NCBI GenBank assembly: GCA_007922225.1
Contig: ML679995.1
Span: forward strand, 2,743,928 to 2,807,927
Length of the DNA stretch: 64,000 bases
Source of the DNA: Emydura subglobosa
Lineage: Eukaryota; Chordata; Testudines; Chelidae
Direction: 5' to 3'
Position 1 is the first letter of the stretch, and each line of letters starts with the position of its first letter. Below the pieces are notes generated by a model, which was given only the letters and a program-made list of their open reading frames with translations, did not search any database and was not told the origin of the DNA. Made by a program: the position numbers and the translations under genes. Of the stretch, positions 20,740-31,722 are shown in pieces.

Positions 20740-21660
20740 AAGAGCTGGAGGAGTAAAAGGGAATGCAGGCAGAAGTCCAGCGAGGGAGTGGGGCTAGCCA
20801 GCGCATTGCACTGAATGCAGCATGAATGATTACCTGCCCTGTGCATTCGGTGCAAGCAGCTCCTGGCCCTCAGAGACTGTTCAGGCTTTTGAGACCAGGG
20901 TGGCTGAGCTGGAGGAGGTAAGGGAGACCGAGACATACACAGAGGAGACTTCCTGGGGCACAGTAGAATGGTCCCACCTCCAGTCTGACAGCCTCTGTGG
21001 TGCTGAGGAGGAGGAAAGTCTCAGGGACGGAGAACATCAAACTGGAGCGGGGGGGAAACGACCCCATAGTTGGGATCCTCCTTCCAGATGATGTCCTGAT
21101 ATCTTATCGCACTGAGGAGACCTCTCCGGGCAGGGAATTCCAGTTATTAGGAACAGACAGATGATAGTGATGTGGGGCTCGCTCATTACAAACACAGGTA
21201 GCTGGGTTTGTGATGACCGGGAGAACTGCACAGTGACTTGCCTGCCGGGTGCGAAGGTTGTGGATCTCTCCAGACATCTAGACAGACGTGTGCAGTGCTG
21301 GGGAGGAGCCGGTGGTCATGGCACATGTAGGTACCAATGTCGTAGGGAAGGATAGCAGAGAGGTCCTGGAGGCCAAATTTGGCTGCTCAGTAAGAGACTG
21401 AAGTCCAGGACGTCCATGGCAGCATTCTCTGAAATGCTTCCAGTTCTACACGCAGGGCCAGTTAGACTGGCAGAACTGCAGGGTCTCAATGCGTGGATGA
21501 GATGATGGTGCAGGGAGAAGGGGTTTAGATTCCTTAGGAACTGGGGAACCTTTTGGGAAAAAGCGGAGTCTATACAGGAAGGATGGGATCCACCTAAACC
21601 AAAATGGAACCGGATTGCTGGCATGTAAAATTAAAAAGGTCATAGAGCAGTTTTTAAACT
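20740..21660 (+). pseudogene. CR1 ORF1 remnant: coiled coil and SGNH-type esterase
   Basis: ORF1 of CR1 and some L2 elements encodes a nucleic-acid-binding protein with an SGNH lipase/esterase-like domain. Here a heptad-like stretch 'FETRVAELEEVRETETY' (about 20888) is followed by 'RQMIVMWGSLITNTGSW' (about 21150), the worn GDS block. Next come 'AHVGTN' in a shifted frame (about 21320), and 'KDGIHLNQNGTGLLA' (about 21578), the block that carries the catalytic Asp and His. The catalytic Ser block reads WGSL where GDSL is expected. Several frame changes and stops show it is dead. Its length is close to a normal ORF1, but the start is not preserved. Confidence 0.75.
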
Positions 21661-21685
21661 AAGGGCTGAAGTAAAGCCAACAGGT

Positions 21686-22990
21686 GTGAAGGAGCATGTG
21701 GCTCGGACAGAGACATCCCTTAGCAGAGGATCTATTAATGCAGATACTCTACATGCTTGTAAGCAGGAGAGGATGGAAGAGGATAAAATATGGCTGATGA
21801 GAAACAGTCAAATGAAAGAGTCCCATTCAATTACATCATTTAATGGTAGGCAGCTAAAAAGTGACCATGTTTTTCATCGCTTATATACAAATGCTAGACG
21901 TCTAAATACTAGGATGGCTGAACCTGAGTGCCTCGCATTAAATGAGGATATTGATATACTAGGCATCACAGAAACTTGGTGTAATGAGGATAATCAATAG
22001 GACACAGTAATATCAGGGTTCAAAATATATCGGAAGGACAGAACAGGTCGTACTGGTGGGGGAGTGGCACTATATGTGAAAGAAAGCATAGAGTCAAATG
22101 AAGTAAAAATATTAAATGAACCAAACTGTGCCATAGAATCTCTATGGATAGTAATTCCATGCTTGAATACTAAAAATATAGCAGTAGGGGTATACTGCTG
22201 ACCACCTGACCAGGATGGTGATAGTGACTGTGAAATGCTCCGGGAGATTAGAGAGGCTATACAAATAAAAACCTCAGTAATAATGGGGGATTTCAACTAT
22301 CCCCGTATCGACTGGGTACATGTCACCTCAGGACGGGATGCAGAGATAAAGTTCCTTGACACCTTAAATGGCTGCTTCTTGGAGCAGCTAGACCTGGAAC
22401 CCACAAGAGGAGCGGCAATTTTTTATTTAGTCCTAAGTGGGGCACAGGATCTGGTCCAAGAGGTGCATATAGCTGAACCGCTCGGTAATAGTCACCATAG
22501 CATAATAAAATGTAACATCTCTGCGGGGGGCCAGGGGCACACCAAAGCAGCCCACCACGGTAGCATTTCATTTCAGAAAGGGGAACTACACAAAAATGAA
22601 GAGGTTAGTTAAACAGAAATTAAAAGGTACCACGAGTGAAATCCCCGCAACCTGCATGGACATTTTTTAAAGACACTATAACAGAGGCTCAGTTTACATG
22701 TATACCCCAAATTAAAAACTTAATCAGGGGTCCAAAAAAGTGCCACCATGGTTAAACAATAAAGTAAAAGAAACAGAGGCAAAAAGGCATCCTTTCAATA
22801 GTGGAGGTTAAACCCTACTGAGGAAAATAAAAAGAAGCGTAAACTCTGGCAAATGAAGTGTCAAAATATGATCAGGAAACCCCAAAAAGGATTAGACGAA
22901 CAGCTAGTCAAAGACTCAAAAAGTAACAGCAAAACTATTTTAAAGTACATCGGAAGCAAGAAGCCGGCTAAACAACCAGGGGGCCACTGG
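21686..22990 (+). pseudogene. CR1 ORF2 remnant: apurinic-like endonuclease domain
   Basis: ORF2 normally carries an AP-like endonuclease that nicks target DNA, then a reverse transcriptase. Visible endonuclease blocks, in order: 'DIDILGITETW' (catalytic Glu), 'TGGGVALYVKESIES', 'IMGDFNYPRIDW' (Asp-x-Asn), and 'LGNSHHSIIK', where the family has S-D-H. The catalytic Asp of that last block is therefore His here. A stop follows the first block and others occur later. After 22620 the frame decays but 'KTILKYIGSKKPA' still marks the linker to RT. RT is absent. Confidence 0.82.
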
Positions 22991-22997
22991 ACCATCA

Positions 22998-23053
22998 GAG
23001 AATCATAGAAGATTAGGGTAGGAAGGGACCTCAGGAGGTCATCTAGTCCAGCA
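22998..23053 (-). mobile_element. CR1 LINE 3' terminus, antisense, about 55 bp
   Basis: 'agaatcatagaagattaggg' + 'taggaagggacctcaggagg' + 'tcatctagtcca' is the terminal 55 bp of the young CR1 type, facing the opposite way to the CR1 it follows. It then stops abruptly at a hAT-like end. Confidence 0.88.
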
Positions 23054-23130
23054 GTTCTCAAACTTTTTAAATGGAGCCCCCACCCATGGACTTTTGTGTA
23101 AACGTCCGCACCACTACTTTTAGCCCGCCA
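23054..23130. mobile_element. hAT-like terminus, fragment
   Basis: 'cagttctcaaactttttaaa' followed by 'tggagcccccacccatgga' looks like one end of a hAT-type element (CAG.TTCTCAAACTTT). I did not find the matching other end. Confidence 0.5.
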
Positions 23131-23555
23131 GCGGCAGCAGAACTCTCATGAGTGTGTCTACCTGCATCGGGACTCAAACCTCCGAGCTGCAGGGGAGACG
23201 TACACCGAGAGACATGCCCAAGGTTCCATCAGCCGGTCTGTGGCAGAGCAAGTCCGTAAGCGCCTCCAAACCAGTGCTGGTTCCTTCATCTCTAACCTAC
23301 ACCGCTACAGAAATGCAACCGATTCCTGCCACCTTCAAATCTCTGCCACTGCATTGAGGGAGGCAAAAAAAAGGCGAACGGTTTAGATGTCTCCTCCCTT
23401 CAACTTTGTGTTGTTCTTACAAACCGTAGTGACAGGGAAGGCCAGGCAGTGTAGATAAACCAGCTAGGTTAGATCAGGGAGTGGGATCAGATGATTAGAC
23501 AAGTTAAACAGATGAAACTAGATGGTCAAGTAGAGCAGACAGAGAGATGAGCTAG
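23131..23555. other. unassigned DNA
   Basis: No clear feature. It may include the interior of the hAT-like fragment to its left. Confidence 0.3.
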
Positions 23556-23557
23556 AC

Positions 23558-23670
23558 CTGTGTTTCTCAACGACCGGGCCATGGACCCGGGGCCGTCCCT
23601 GAGATTTCCCTGTCACAGTTTAGGAAGGCAGCAAGCCCGTCTCTGGTATCAAAAAGGCTGAGAAACACTG
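23558..23670. mobile_element. short hAT-type MITE
   Basis: The left end 'ctgtgtttctcaacgacc' and right end 'ggctgagaaacactg' are inverted repeats (GTGTTTCTCA/TGAGAAACAC). The interior 'gggccatggacccggggccg' suits the 'CAGTGTTTCTCAACC' hAT MITE family. The flanking octamers agctagac and agttcaaa agree only partly, so the target duplication is decayed. Confidence 0.7.
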
Positions 23671-23675
23671 AGTTC

Positions 23676-25820
23676 AAACATTGCAAATGCCCAGGAGGTT
23701 GCTAAGGGAGCCATCCTGCTGAGAGAACATCTCACCTGACCGTCTGCACGTAGCAGGCCCCGGTTATTCCTGTCTGGAGCCGAAGAACCCGGATTAGACT
23801 AAAGTATGACAGCCCTTGGAGAGACCGAACACCAGTGTGTCACCAGCAGAGAATGGGGGGGACTGGGGTGTCACCTGCAATGCAGGGATCTGATGAGGTG
23901 GGATACAGCTGGAAGATCTCAGCAAGTGCCCTGCGCCCCCAGGTCCCTGTCGACAGCCTCCTTTCTCTCGGGAGCTGCTAGTGTTCAGGAGGTGTTGGTC
24001 TGTACATTTTCTCCCATGGCTGCTGGGAGTGCAAGGAAGCCTTGGCTGCACATTTCCATGGTTTCTTTGCTCATTATAGGAAAAGTGAAGGGTGAGGACA
24101 AGTCAATGAATCATTACTGTTTGGTTTGGCTCGGCCCGCCGTGCTGTGTTTAGAAATCTTTGATTCTTTTCTCTCCTTCACCCCAACCCATTTGCTTTTT
24201 TTTTTTTGCCTAGATTATCCTGAATTATTCCAAGATGGTAAAACAGCCGAGCTCATCCCTTTCTTGGGGTTTCTTCTCTCCCAGCAGATGTCAAATAAAA
24301 GATTCCGGTTTTGGACGGGGGGCGGGGGGGGAGTGTCTTGGAGCTCACTCCGCGGCCCGCGCTGAGGAATGTCAGGGAATTGTCTGTGCTCTCCGCTGCG
24401 TAAAGCAAGACCGCTTTCCGGAGGAACAAAATGATTCTTCTCTATCTGGTTTTTTTTTTTCCTTTCTTTTCTTTTTAAGGGCCTTATTGAAACATCTGCT
24501 CTGCGTTTGCTAAGGACATGTTAATATTTCTTGATTTGTACATTTCTTTGTTGCTGGGGAAGTTGAAATCTCTTGATTGCATGCACACACAGGCAAAGAA
24601 TGCTACTAGCATTAAACCCCTTCAGCCAGGCACCGCTGGTTAATGCTGGCGGGCACAAAGAAGCAGGTTCTGCCTAGTCTTCTGATGCGTGGGGAGGGGA
24701 TGGGGCAAGGGGCGTTTTGCATTCCTTCTGCATTAGGGCCAGGCAGAACTGCAGTGAATGCAAGGACTGCTTCCTCCTTGCTCCCTGGGAAAAGCACGAC
24801 ATGGCCCCATCTCCGGGCCCCTCCTTCTGCACCAGCTTACGGAGCAGGAACGGTGCGCACTGGGGAAGAGAACGCTGAATGCCCCATGGTGCGTGATGTG
24901 GATGGGCTCTCTATATGACATGGAGCCATTTGCTATCGAATCCTAGTTATGGTTATTCACTGCTGATTGGCCTCCTGAAGGGCTCAGACAAGGGGCCTTC
25001 AGCACCCCACTCCCGCTGGTGCTAAAGGAGTAACTCCATTAGTCAGTAGCAGTAGTAGACTATTATCCTCAAGGAAACAATCCACTAGAGAGAGGTGTCT
25101 TGCTCGCTGCAAGTGGGCCCACGTGGGCCTGGATTTGTTACCTGAGTTATACACCATGCCAGCCTGCACAGGCTCTGTGCTGGAGTTGGATCACTCTGCT
25201 CTGCCGTCCAGTCCCTATGTGTCTCCAGAGCGAGAGTGATTCATTTAACAGTGAGCCCAGTTATTCAAACACAGCAGGGCTGCACAAAGTCCAGACCACA
25301 CAGGAGATGAGACTTTTCACTTGGCATAATTAAAATCAAACAGCAGCCGAACCCCTAACCATGGAGTTATCTGCCGGGGTTAATGGCGAGCAGTGGTTAT
25401 ACAAGAGGGTCTAAGGAGGAGTCAGAGGATGAAATTGCGAAAGGGCGACTCTCAGAGAAAATTTCCTGACCGTGATGTACTGGGCTGGGGAATCGGCTTC
25501 CCCTGGAAAGGTGAGGAGCCCCATTCATTGGTAGACTTGATGCTAGATTAGGCCCAGGACCAGTGAACAGACCATAGGGAAAAATCCTGCTCTGGTGCCC
25601 TAGAGGGTGAGTTAGAAGGGGTTCCTCTCTCTCTCCAGTCTCTATAATTTCTCCCCCCATACGATAGCATGGGTTCAGAAAGACGCATTTCCCTTTGTAG
25701 ACTTGCACCAGCAGCAGCTAGTCCATTTCATTGTCAGTCGCGGGGTCTTGTGCACTCCTACCACCATCGCGTCCAAGCTGCCTCACGGCCACCAGTGGAT
25801 TCAGCCTCCCGGGACCCCTG
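23676..25820. other. unassigned, mostly repeat-free DNA
   Basis: About 2.1 kb without a recognised transposon. It contains T-runs at 24187-24198 and 24451-24461 and an AT-rich stretch at 24480-24600. Overlapping ORFs have no domain. Such long repeat-poor stretches may include conserved non-coding sequence. Confidence 0.35.
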
Positions 25821-25824
25821 ACAG

Positions 25825-25990
25825 GCGGGGAAGTACCACGAGCCCCCATTGTACAGAGGGGAGGGGGACTGAAGCACAGCAAGAACAAACAACTTGTCCA
25901 AACTCACCCCTGGGGCAGAGTTGGAGACAGGACCCAGGTCTCCACGCGGCCGACTCGCAGCGTCAACCCACAGCCATCATTCCTGTCTTC
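25825..25990 (-). repeat. MIR-like core SINE, antisense
   Basis: 'cccccattgtacagagggga' is followed by 'acttgtccaaactcacccc', 'ggcagagttggagacagga' and 'cccaggtctccacg'. This is the antisense MIR order. Confidence 0.75.
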
Positions 25991-27836
25991 AGCAGCTTGG
26001 AGGGGTCTGAGCCGTGAAGTTTGGGTTCAGTTCCAGGTCCAAACACCCCCAAAATTCAAGGCTTTGGATTCCGAGTTTTCTTGTGCTCCACCAAAGTCAT
26101 AGGAGCACAACCCCAACTATCAAACCCTCCTCTAGTCTAATCCCATCTGACTCCTACAGTCACCCCCAGAATCTCCAGTCCGATCCAGGCCCCATTGGGC
26201 AGGGCACTGTCAACATGAAGTCGTTACAATCTCACCTATGTGTCTCACCATTGCATAGCCAGGCTTGAAGATCTCAGTGCAAATGTCCCCAGAGCCTCAG
26301 GTGTCCGGATCCAGGGTTTGTTTCAAAGCCAACTGCCATAATTATCGTCACGTAGCACGCTGGCAGAGATTGTGTCCTGTCCTTCTCTAGGGATTAGGCC
26401 ATTAGAGGATAACGACCTGCCACCGCTACCAGTCAGTGGAGTCACTCCTTTTACTCAAGAAGTAGCTGTGATGTGGTGGTAAAGGTTATAGGCTAGAAAC
26501 CTGCTGATGACCCTTGTGGGGAAGATGTTAAAGTAAAACAAACAAGAAATTAAACCGAGAAGCTAGCTGGTCACCATAAGGGTGATAATGAGAACCCAAG
26601 GATGTTTTCAGGAGCCAGCCACATATGAATGAGCCGGCCCTTCAGTGGGACTGTCACACAAACAGAACTTCAACACTCGGAGCTGGGAATAAAGAGCATT
26701 GAAGTATGGGATTACTTATGCCCAGTGTAATTGGTCCTGGCACGTCGGCTGCACTCCTGCAAGCGGCTGGAGATACAGACTGCACTGACTGAACAAGGAA
26801 ACTTCAGATGCAGCTCGAGGAAATCAGCCTATCCCGGGAGCCCTCGCCTTCCCCTCGGCCTGTGTCCTTGAAATGGAAACATGTTTTATTCATTTTGCCA
26901 AAAGAAGAAAAAGGAGGGAAAAAAGGGCGGCTTTGTCTTCTCGCTAGAAAGGGGAAGGGATGAAAGATGCAGCGGGACACAAGCTGAGCAGCTCCATGTG
27001 TGCTTGCCACACGGGGCCCTGCTTTTCATAACACCAGCGTCTCACACATGTGCAACCAGGACTGTCCTCCATGCTGCATAATCCTAAGGGTCCAAGTGGG
27101 ATGAGAAAGCGGAGGGGGGGGCCCTGGAACTGCGGGGCAGGGCTTTGCGGGAGTAGAGCACGGGGCTGTTGGGGCTTGGGGGTGAACTGCTTGATTGTTC
27201 CCTACCCAAACAGGGCTGGTCGCACAATCCCGACTCAGCTCTTCTCTTTTCATGCACATTTCATTTCCTTTACGCTCCTGTTTCAATCTTTTTAATCGTT
27301 GCAGAACAAAGAGCTGGGAGGTCATGAGGTGGGTTCCGGCAACTCAGTTTCCAGATGAACCATTAAATCGACGGGCAGCCTATGGGCAAATCCCCTGACT
27401 TCTTTGTGGCTCCTTTAACAGAGCTGAGAGGTTGGTGGGGGTGGGATGTGTGTGTCGGTATAAAAACACAGGGATGTTTCTTGGAAATCTGACCCCAGGA
27501 GTCAGGAAGAGACGCACATGGCTGTGCAGAGCAAACAGACTCACAACACGGCGTCTCACTCCTGGACCCTACCACATTCCAAAGCTCCTTCATTGAGAGC
27601 TCTGCTCAGCCAAGAATAAATACGTAGGATGGATAGACCCTGCTGCATCCACCTGCCCCCCTCACACTGCCCACCACCGCCCGCACACATCCCCCTGGGC
27701 TGTGACACAACCTGCACGAGCAGTGCCAGCTGAGAATGCAGTCAGACACTGGTACAAACACACCCGGCTCCCCCAGCCTGCGCCGCTGGGTTGCTGGGGG
27801 ATAAAGGTTCTGCTGTTTCTCAGCCCTTGAGGTGGA
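25991..27836. other. unassigned DNA
   Basis: No recognised element. A purine-rich patch lies at 26899-26965. ORFs on both strands at 27026-27398 overlap and have no domain. Confidence 0.35.
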
Positions 27837-28785
27837 CCAGTGCTGTTCAGTATATTCATAAATGCTCTGGAAAAAGGCGTAATCAGTGAGGTGGCAAAAT
27901 TTGAAGATACAAAATGACTCAAGACAGTTGAGTCCAAAGCAGGCTGCAAAGGGTTACAAAAGGATCTCGAAAAACAGAGTGACTGGGCAACAAAATGACA
28001 GATGAAATTCAATGTTGATAAACACAAAGTAATGCACATTGGAAAACATAATCCCAACTATACAGACCACTCAAGAAAGATCTTGGAGTCACTGTGGATA
28101 GTTCTCTGAAAACATCCACTCCGTGTGCAGTGGCAGTCAAAAAAAGCTAACAGGATGTTGGGCATCATTACGAAAGGGATAGATAACGAGACAGAAAATA
28201 TCGTGTTGCCTCTTTATAAATCCATGGTACGCCCACGTCTTGAATACTGTGTGCAGATCTGGCCGCCCCATCTCAACAAAGATATATTGGAATTGGAAAA
28301 AGTATAGAAAAGGGCAACTAAAATGGTGAGGGGTATGGAACAGGTTAATAAGACTGGGACTTTTCAGCTTGGAAAAGAGACAACTAAGGGGGATGGATAA
28401 AACCATGACTGGTGTGGAGAACGTAAATAAGGAAGTGTTATTTACTCCTTTTCAAAACACAAGAACTAGAGGTCACCAAATGAAATTAATAGGCAGCAGG
28501 TTTAAAATGACAAAAGGAAATATTTCTTCACATAATACACAGTCAGCCTGTGGAATTTGTTGCCAGAGGATGTAGTGAAGGTCAAGACTATAACAGGATT
28601 CAAAAACAAACTAGACAAGTTCCTGGAGGACAGGTCCATCAAAGGCTAGGATGCAAAACTATGCTCTGAAGTATCTCTAGCCTCTGTTTGCCAGGCACCT
28701 GGCATTTGCCACTGTCGGAAGACAGGATACTGGGCTAGATGGATCACTGGTCTGACCCAGTTTGGCCGTTCTTATGTTCCTATGC
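27837..28785 (+). mobile_element. CR1 LINE, RT C-terminal half to 3' end, sense
   Basis: Starts inside RT near 'VQYIHKCSGK' (the worn 'VLFNIFINDLEKG' block). The clearest open frame is 28125-28307: 'KKANRMLGIITKGIDNE', 'VLPLYKSMVRPRLEYC' and 'QIWPPHLNKDILELEK'. Then come '[18 protein letters not shown]' and a tail with 'ggcacctggcatttgccact', ending 'ggccgttcttatgttcc'. This is a different subfamily from the young tails. Stops and shifts make it inactive. Confidence 0.92.
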
Positions 28786-28869
28786 TCAGCCCTCAGAACT
28801 GTTCTGGATGGGAATCCTTTTGTCAACCCAGAATACCCTCATCCCATGACCCAGATTGCCACCAATTAC

Positions 28870-29618
28870 AAGGTCACACATCTAGGAACAAAGACTGTAG
28901 CTCACGCTTGCTTTGCAGGGACATACTGGAATACGGTGACACTGAACAGGATTTGAGATGAGGGCAGCTAACTGTGCTGGTTTGATGCTGTGGCCAAAAT
29001 GGATAACGTGATCCCAGGACGTATGGACAGGGAACTATCCCACAGGAGAAGGGAGGTAGTATTACCCCTGGATATGGTGTTAGGGAGACCATAGCTAGAT
29101 ACGGTGTCTCAGTCCAATGGCCACGTTTAAAAAGAGTTGCTGAAAAACCGGGGCCGTTCAGAGAAAAGTTACAGGAATGATTCGAGGTCTGGAAAACCTG
29201 CCTTACGGCAATAGGAGCTAATCTACTTACTCAAAGAGAAAGTTAGGAGGCAACTTGATCATGGTTTATAATTGCCAACAGGGGAGAAGGTCTCTGGCAG
29301 AAGGGAGCTCTTTAATCTAGCAGAACAAGATCCAAAGGCTGGAAGATGGAGTAAGAAAAATTAAACTGGAAAGAAAATGCCGCTTTCATAGTGAGGGTAA
29401 CTAACCATTGGAACAGCTTCCCCAGGGAAGTGGTACAGTCTTCGTTTCCTGGAGTCTTTCAGTTAAGGCTGGGTATCTTTCTGGGAAACACGATCTAGCT
29501 GAACCACAGATTATTGGGCATGCGGCAGGAGTCACTGGGTGAGAATCTCTGGGTGAGATTCTGTGCTGGGCAGGTCAGATGGGATGGTTGCAATGGTCCA
29601 TTCAGGCCATAAAATGAA
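28870..29618 (+). mobile_element. CR1 LINE, 5'-truncated, sense, second copy in tandem with another subfamily
   Basis: 'cacacatctaggaacaaaga' and 'gctgtggccaaaatggataa' start the piece. It continues through 'agttacaggaatgattcgag', 'ggtctggaaaacctgcctta' and 'gagggtaactaaccattgga', and ends near 'ggtccattcaggccataaaa'. Same subfamily as 9706-10346. It follows the CR1 at 27837-28785 in the same orientation after about 85 bp. Confidence 0.85.
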
Positions 29619-30311
29619 TGAACCAAGAGCCTCCCCATGCGAGGAATTATCCTTGTTTTAATCAGGCAAGCTCAACCTCATTCAAAACCACCTGGCAAAG
29701 CTCCAAAAGCAACCAGCGAAACCCAGGAGCGGAAGGTCGGTGTCACCTGGCCGAGAATGTGGCCCATTCACGCAAGTAGTAGCGATGGCCGCCCTCCACG
29801 CCATGCCCTGCAATGCTGATCCGCGCCCTTCCTGGCTGGTGAAGGAGAACCTGGCCAGGGCATCTCAGATCTCTGCTAATAGGCATCGCCAACGCCTACA
29901 CACAACCTAACCCATATAATAGTCCAACAACCTGATAGGTCACAGCCCCATTCCAGAAGCCTGTTAACAGAGTAGCTGGCTGTAATCTAGTCCTCAGCAC
30001 CAACTTGCTGCATCCAGCATCTTGAATCCCTGCCAGGCAGGATCTAGACCAGGATCTAGACCAGGCCACGGCCGAGCCCCTCCTTCCTGTCTTTAGACAG
30101 GGCAAGCAAAGCCATCGATTGCCTCACGACACAGGGCGCTGGAGGTGACAGTGGTAGGTTTGGACGTATAAGCAGCTGCCCGATGTAGCTGAGATCAGAT
30201 GTTTTCTGGATCTCCAACCTGCCCTCTGCGCACTGCCCTGGGATAGACGCTCACTGGCCAGGTGCTCGCTCTGCTGGTGAATTACCGAGGGGTCTGAAGG
30301 CAGGCGGTGAT
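29619..30311. other. unassigned DNA
   Basis: No element is recognised. 'aggatctagacc' is duplicated in tandem at about 30041-30065. Confidence 0.35.
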
Positions 30312-30620
30312 TGTCAAGCTGTCTGCAGCGGCTCAGGAGCATGGGTACCAACCTCACAGCAGACTGTAAAGAGGGAGGGCAGGCCCCCAAACCGGCTGGG
30401 AGTTAGATACTTCGATTTCATCACACAAGTGTGAACGCCGCAGGTACCCCAACAGCCTGACCAGGGAGTCACAGACAGCCCCCTGGGGTACTCCAATCTA
30501 CCCTGCCGCCCAGGAAAGCTTGCCTTTGTGATAGCTGATCTCCCACACCCAAAATCACCACAATATTTAGGCTACTCCCAGACCCAGAGGACCAGTCCCT
30601 TACCCCAAGTCAAGTGCCCC
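30312..30620 (-). repeat. partial 3' LTR of the deleted retrotransposon
   Basis: Shared with the 5' LTR in order: 'caagctgtct', 'ggctgggagttagatact' (against 'ggctgtgagtgctatact'), 'caacagcctgacc', 'aagcttgcctttgtga' and 'aggaccagtc'. Only the final 300 bp or so of the LTR is present. The U3 part is missing, so one breakpoint of the internal deletion lies inside this LTR. Confidence 0.88.
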
Positions 30621-30870
30621 TTAGATCCTTCAGCAAATCCTCTATTTCAAAAGCTCTTTCTTCAGCACTCCTGCCATACCCGGCTTTCTGAGACACCTGA
30701 CTCTTTTCAAGGTTCTGATGCACTAAGTCCATCAGAGCCTTTACATCCTCTTTAAACCCAGTGACATACTCCCCTCCTGGCTGTTTGCACCAAATCTGCA
30801 CCACAGTCTGGTAAGTCTCAGCTTCTATATTGGAGAGATCTGGGGCCTCAGGGCCCCTGGCGGCAGAACC
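30620..30870 (-). pseudogene. integrase C-terminal tail, retrotransposon remnant
   Basis: An 87-codon minus-strand frame contains 'YVTGFKEDVKALMDLVHQ', 'NLEKSQVSQKAGYGRSAEE' and 'RAFEIEDLL'. This matches the end of Ty3/gypsy-type integrases, where a helical 'L...A..NL..AQ..QK..YD' stretch precedes 'R.F..GD.VLV'. Catalytic D-D-E residues would lie upstream and are deleted. It runs straight into LTR sequence. N-terminal residues of the frame probably come from unrelated sequence. Confidence 0.7.
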
Positions 30871-31239
30871 CACCCTATGGATCAGGGAGAGGCACTAGCT
30901 TGCAGACCTCAGCAGCGCAGCTCTTTTTCCCTGTTGGAACCTCCCTGTACAACAAACCTCCTGCTAGAAAAAAGATTTATCCTTCCCTTTCCCAGCGGGG
31001 GTACTATTTTGAGCCGCGCTCCTCTCCTTGTCACGAGCCTGAGCCTCAGTAAACTCCTTTTGAGTCTCACTAAAGAGCGGACTCTGGTAAAGCATCAGGA
31101 TCTCCGAACGCCTCCTCTGAGGACAAACTGTGACTTTCAGCTGACAAAGGACTGGGGCCATTTCCCTCCCCCTGGCAGCCCTCCCTATTGTCCGTGGACA
31201 AGGCAGGCCAGACAGAGCCACGCTCTTTCTGGCTGTGAG

Positions 31240-31510
31240 TTATGACGTTAACCGGCTAAGACGTGGTTAAATGTCATTACCTATGAAAATATCAATGGGA
31301 AGCAGTCTCACAACGCCCACAACAACATCTCCCTTTAAATCCTCCTACTCAAGGGGCACCTTAACCAGAAGTACAGTTTCAGAGAAGTTGGCCACAGCTA
31401 AAATATTTCAACTTTTACCAGGGAGTTTGTCGTCCTCCCTTACCCAACTTTCCTGGACCATAGTGACTTGGGATGCTGTGTCCCTCCAGCCCTTACAGTC
31501 TGTGCCATTG
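31240..31510 (-). pseudogene. aspartic protease remnant of the LTR retrotransposon
   Basis: The minus strand reads 'VNGTDCKGWRDTASQVTMV', where the family has the catalytic D-[ST]-G-A block; here it is D-T-A-S. Then come 'ESWVREDDKLPGK' and, near the end, 'LLPIDIFIGNDI', the 'L.G.D' block that closes retropepsin-like domains. Stops interrupt it. The catalytic Asp is still present but the Gly after Thr is lost. Confidence 0.75.
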
Positions 31511-31668
31511 ACCTTAGCATTCTTAACACGTTCTGCGCTACCTACCCGAGATTCAGTCCTCATACAGTTCATTGAGTTTCTCACCTCCTCTGCTGCTGCC
31601 TCTGGGGCAATGATAGCAGCACTCGCTGTGGGGTGGAGGTGCGGATGGGGTTACCTTTACATTTTGGG

Positions 31669-31722
31669 TGACTTGCTTTGATATAGCCAACAACCCTGCA
31701 GTGATGGCAGACTACCCTGCCT
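31669..31722 (-). pseudogene. worn zinc knuckle at the end of gag
   Basis: 'VCHHCRVVGYIKASHP' keeps the first C-x2-C and the following Gly and aromatic residue of a CCHC nucleocapsid knuckle. The final His-x4-Cys is lost. It is located between gag and protease, as expected. Confidence 0.6.

Larger units (their letters stand above)
20740..22997 (+). mobile_element. CR1 LINE with ORF1 and ORF2 endonuclease remnants, sense
   Basis: A long sense CR1 piece contains the ORF1 region (coiled coil plus SGNH esterase) and the first part of ORF2 (endonuclease). It is cut off at 22997, where an opposite CR1 tail begins, so RT and 3' end are missing. Stops and frameshifts are frequent. Together with the other CR1s it documents an older, separate subfamily from the young tails. 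Confidence 0.85.
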
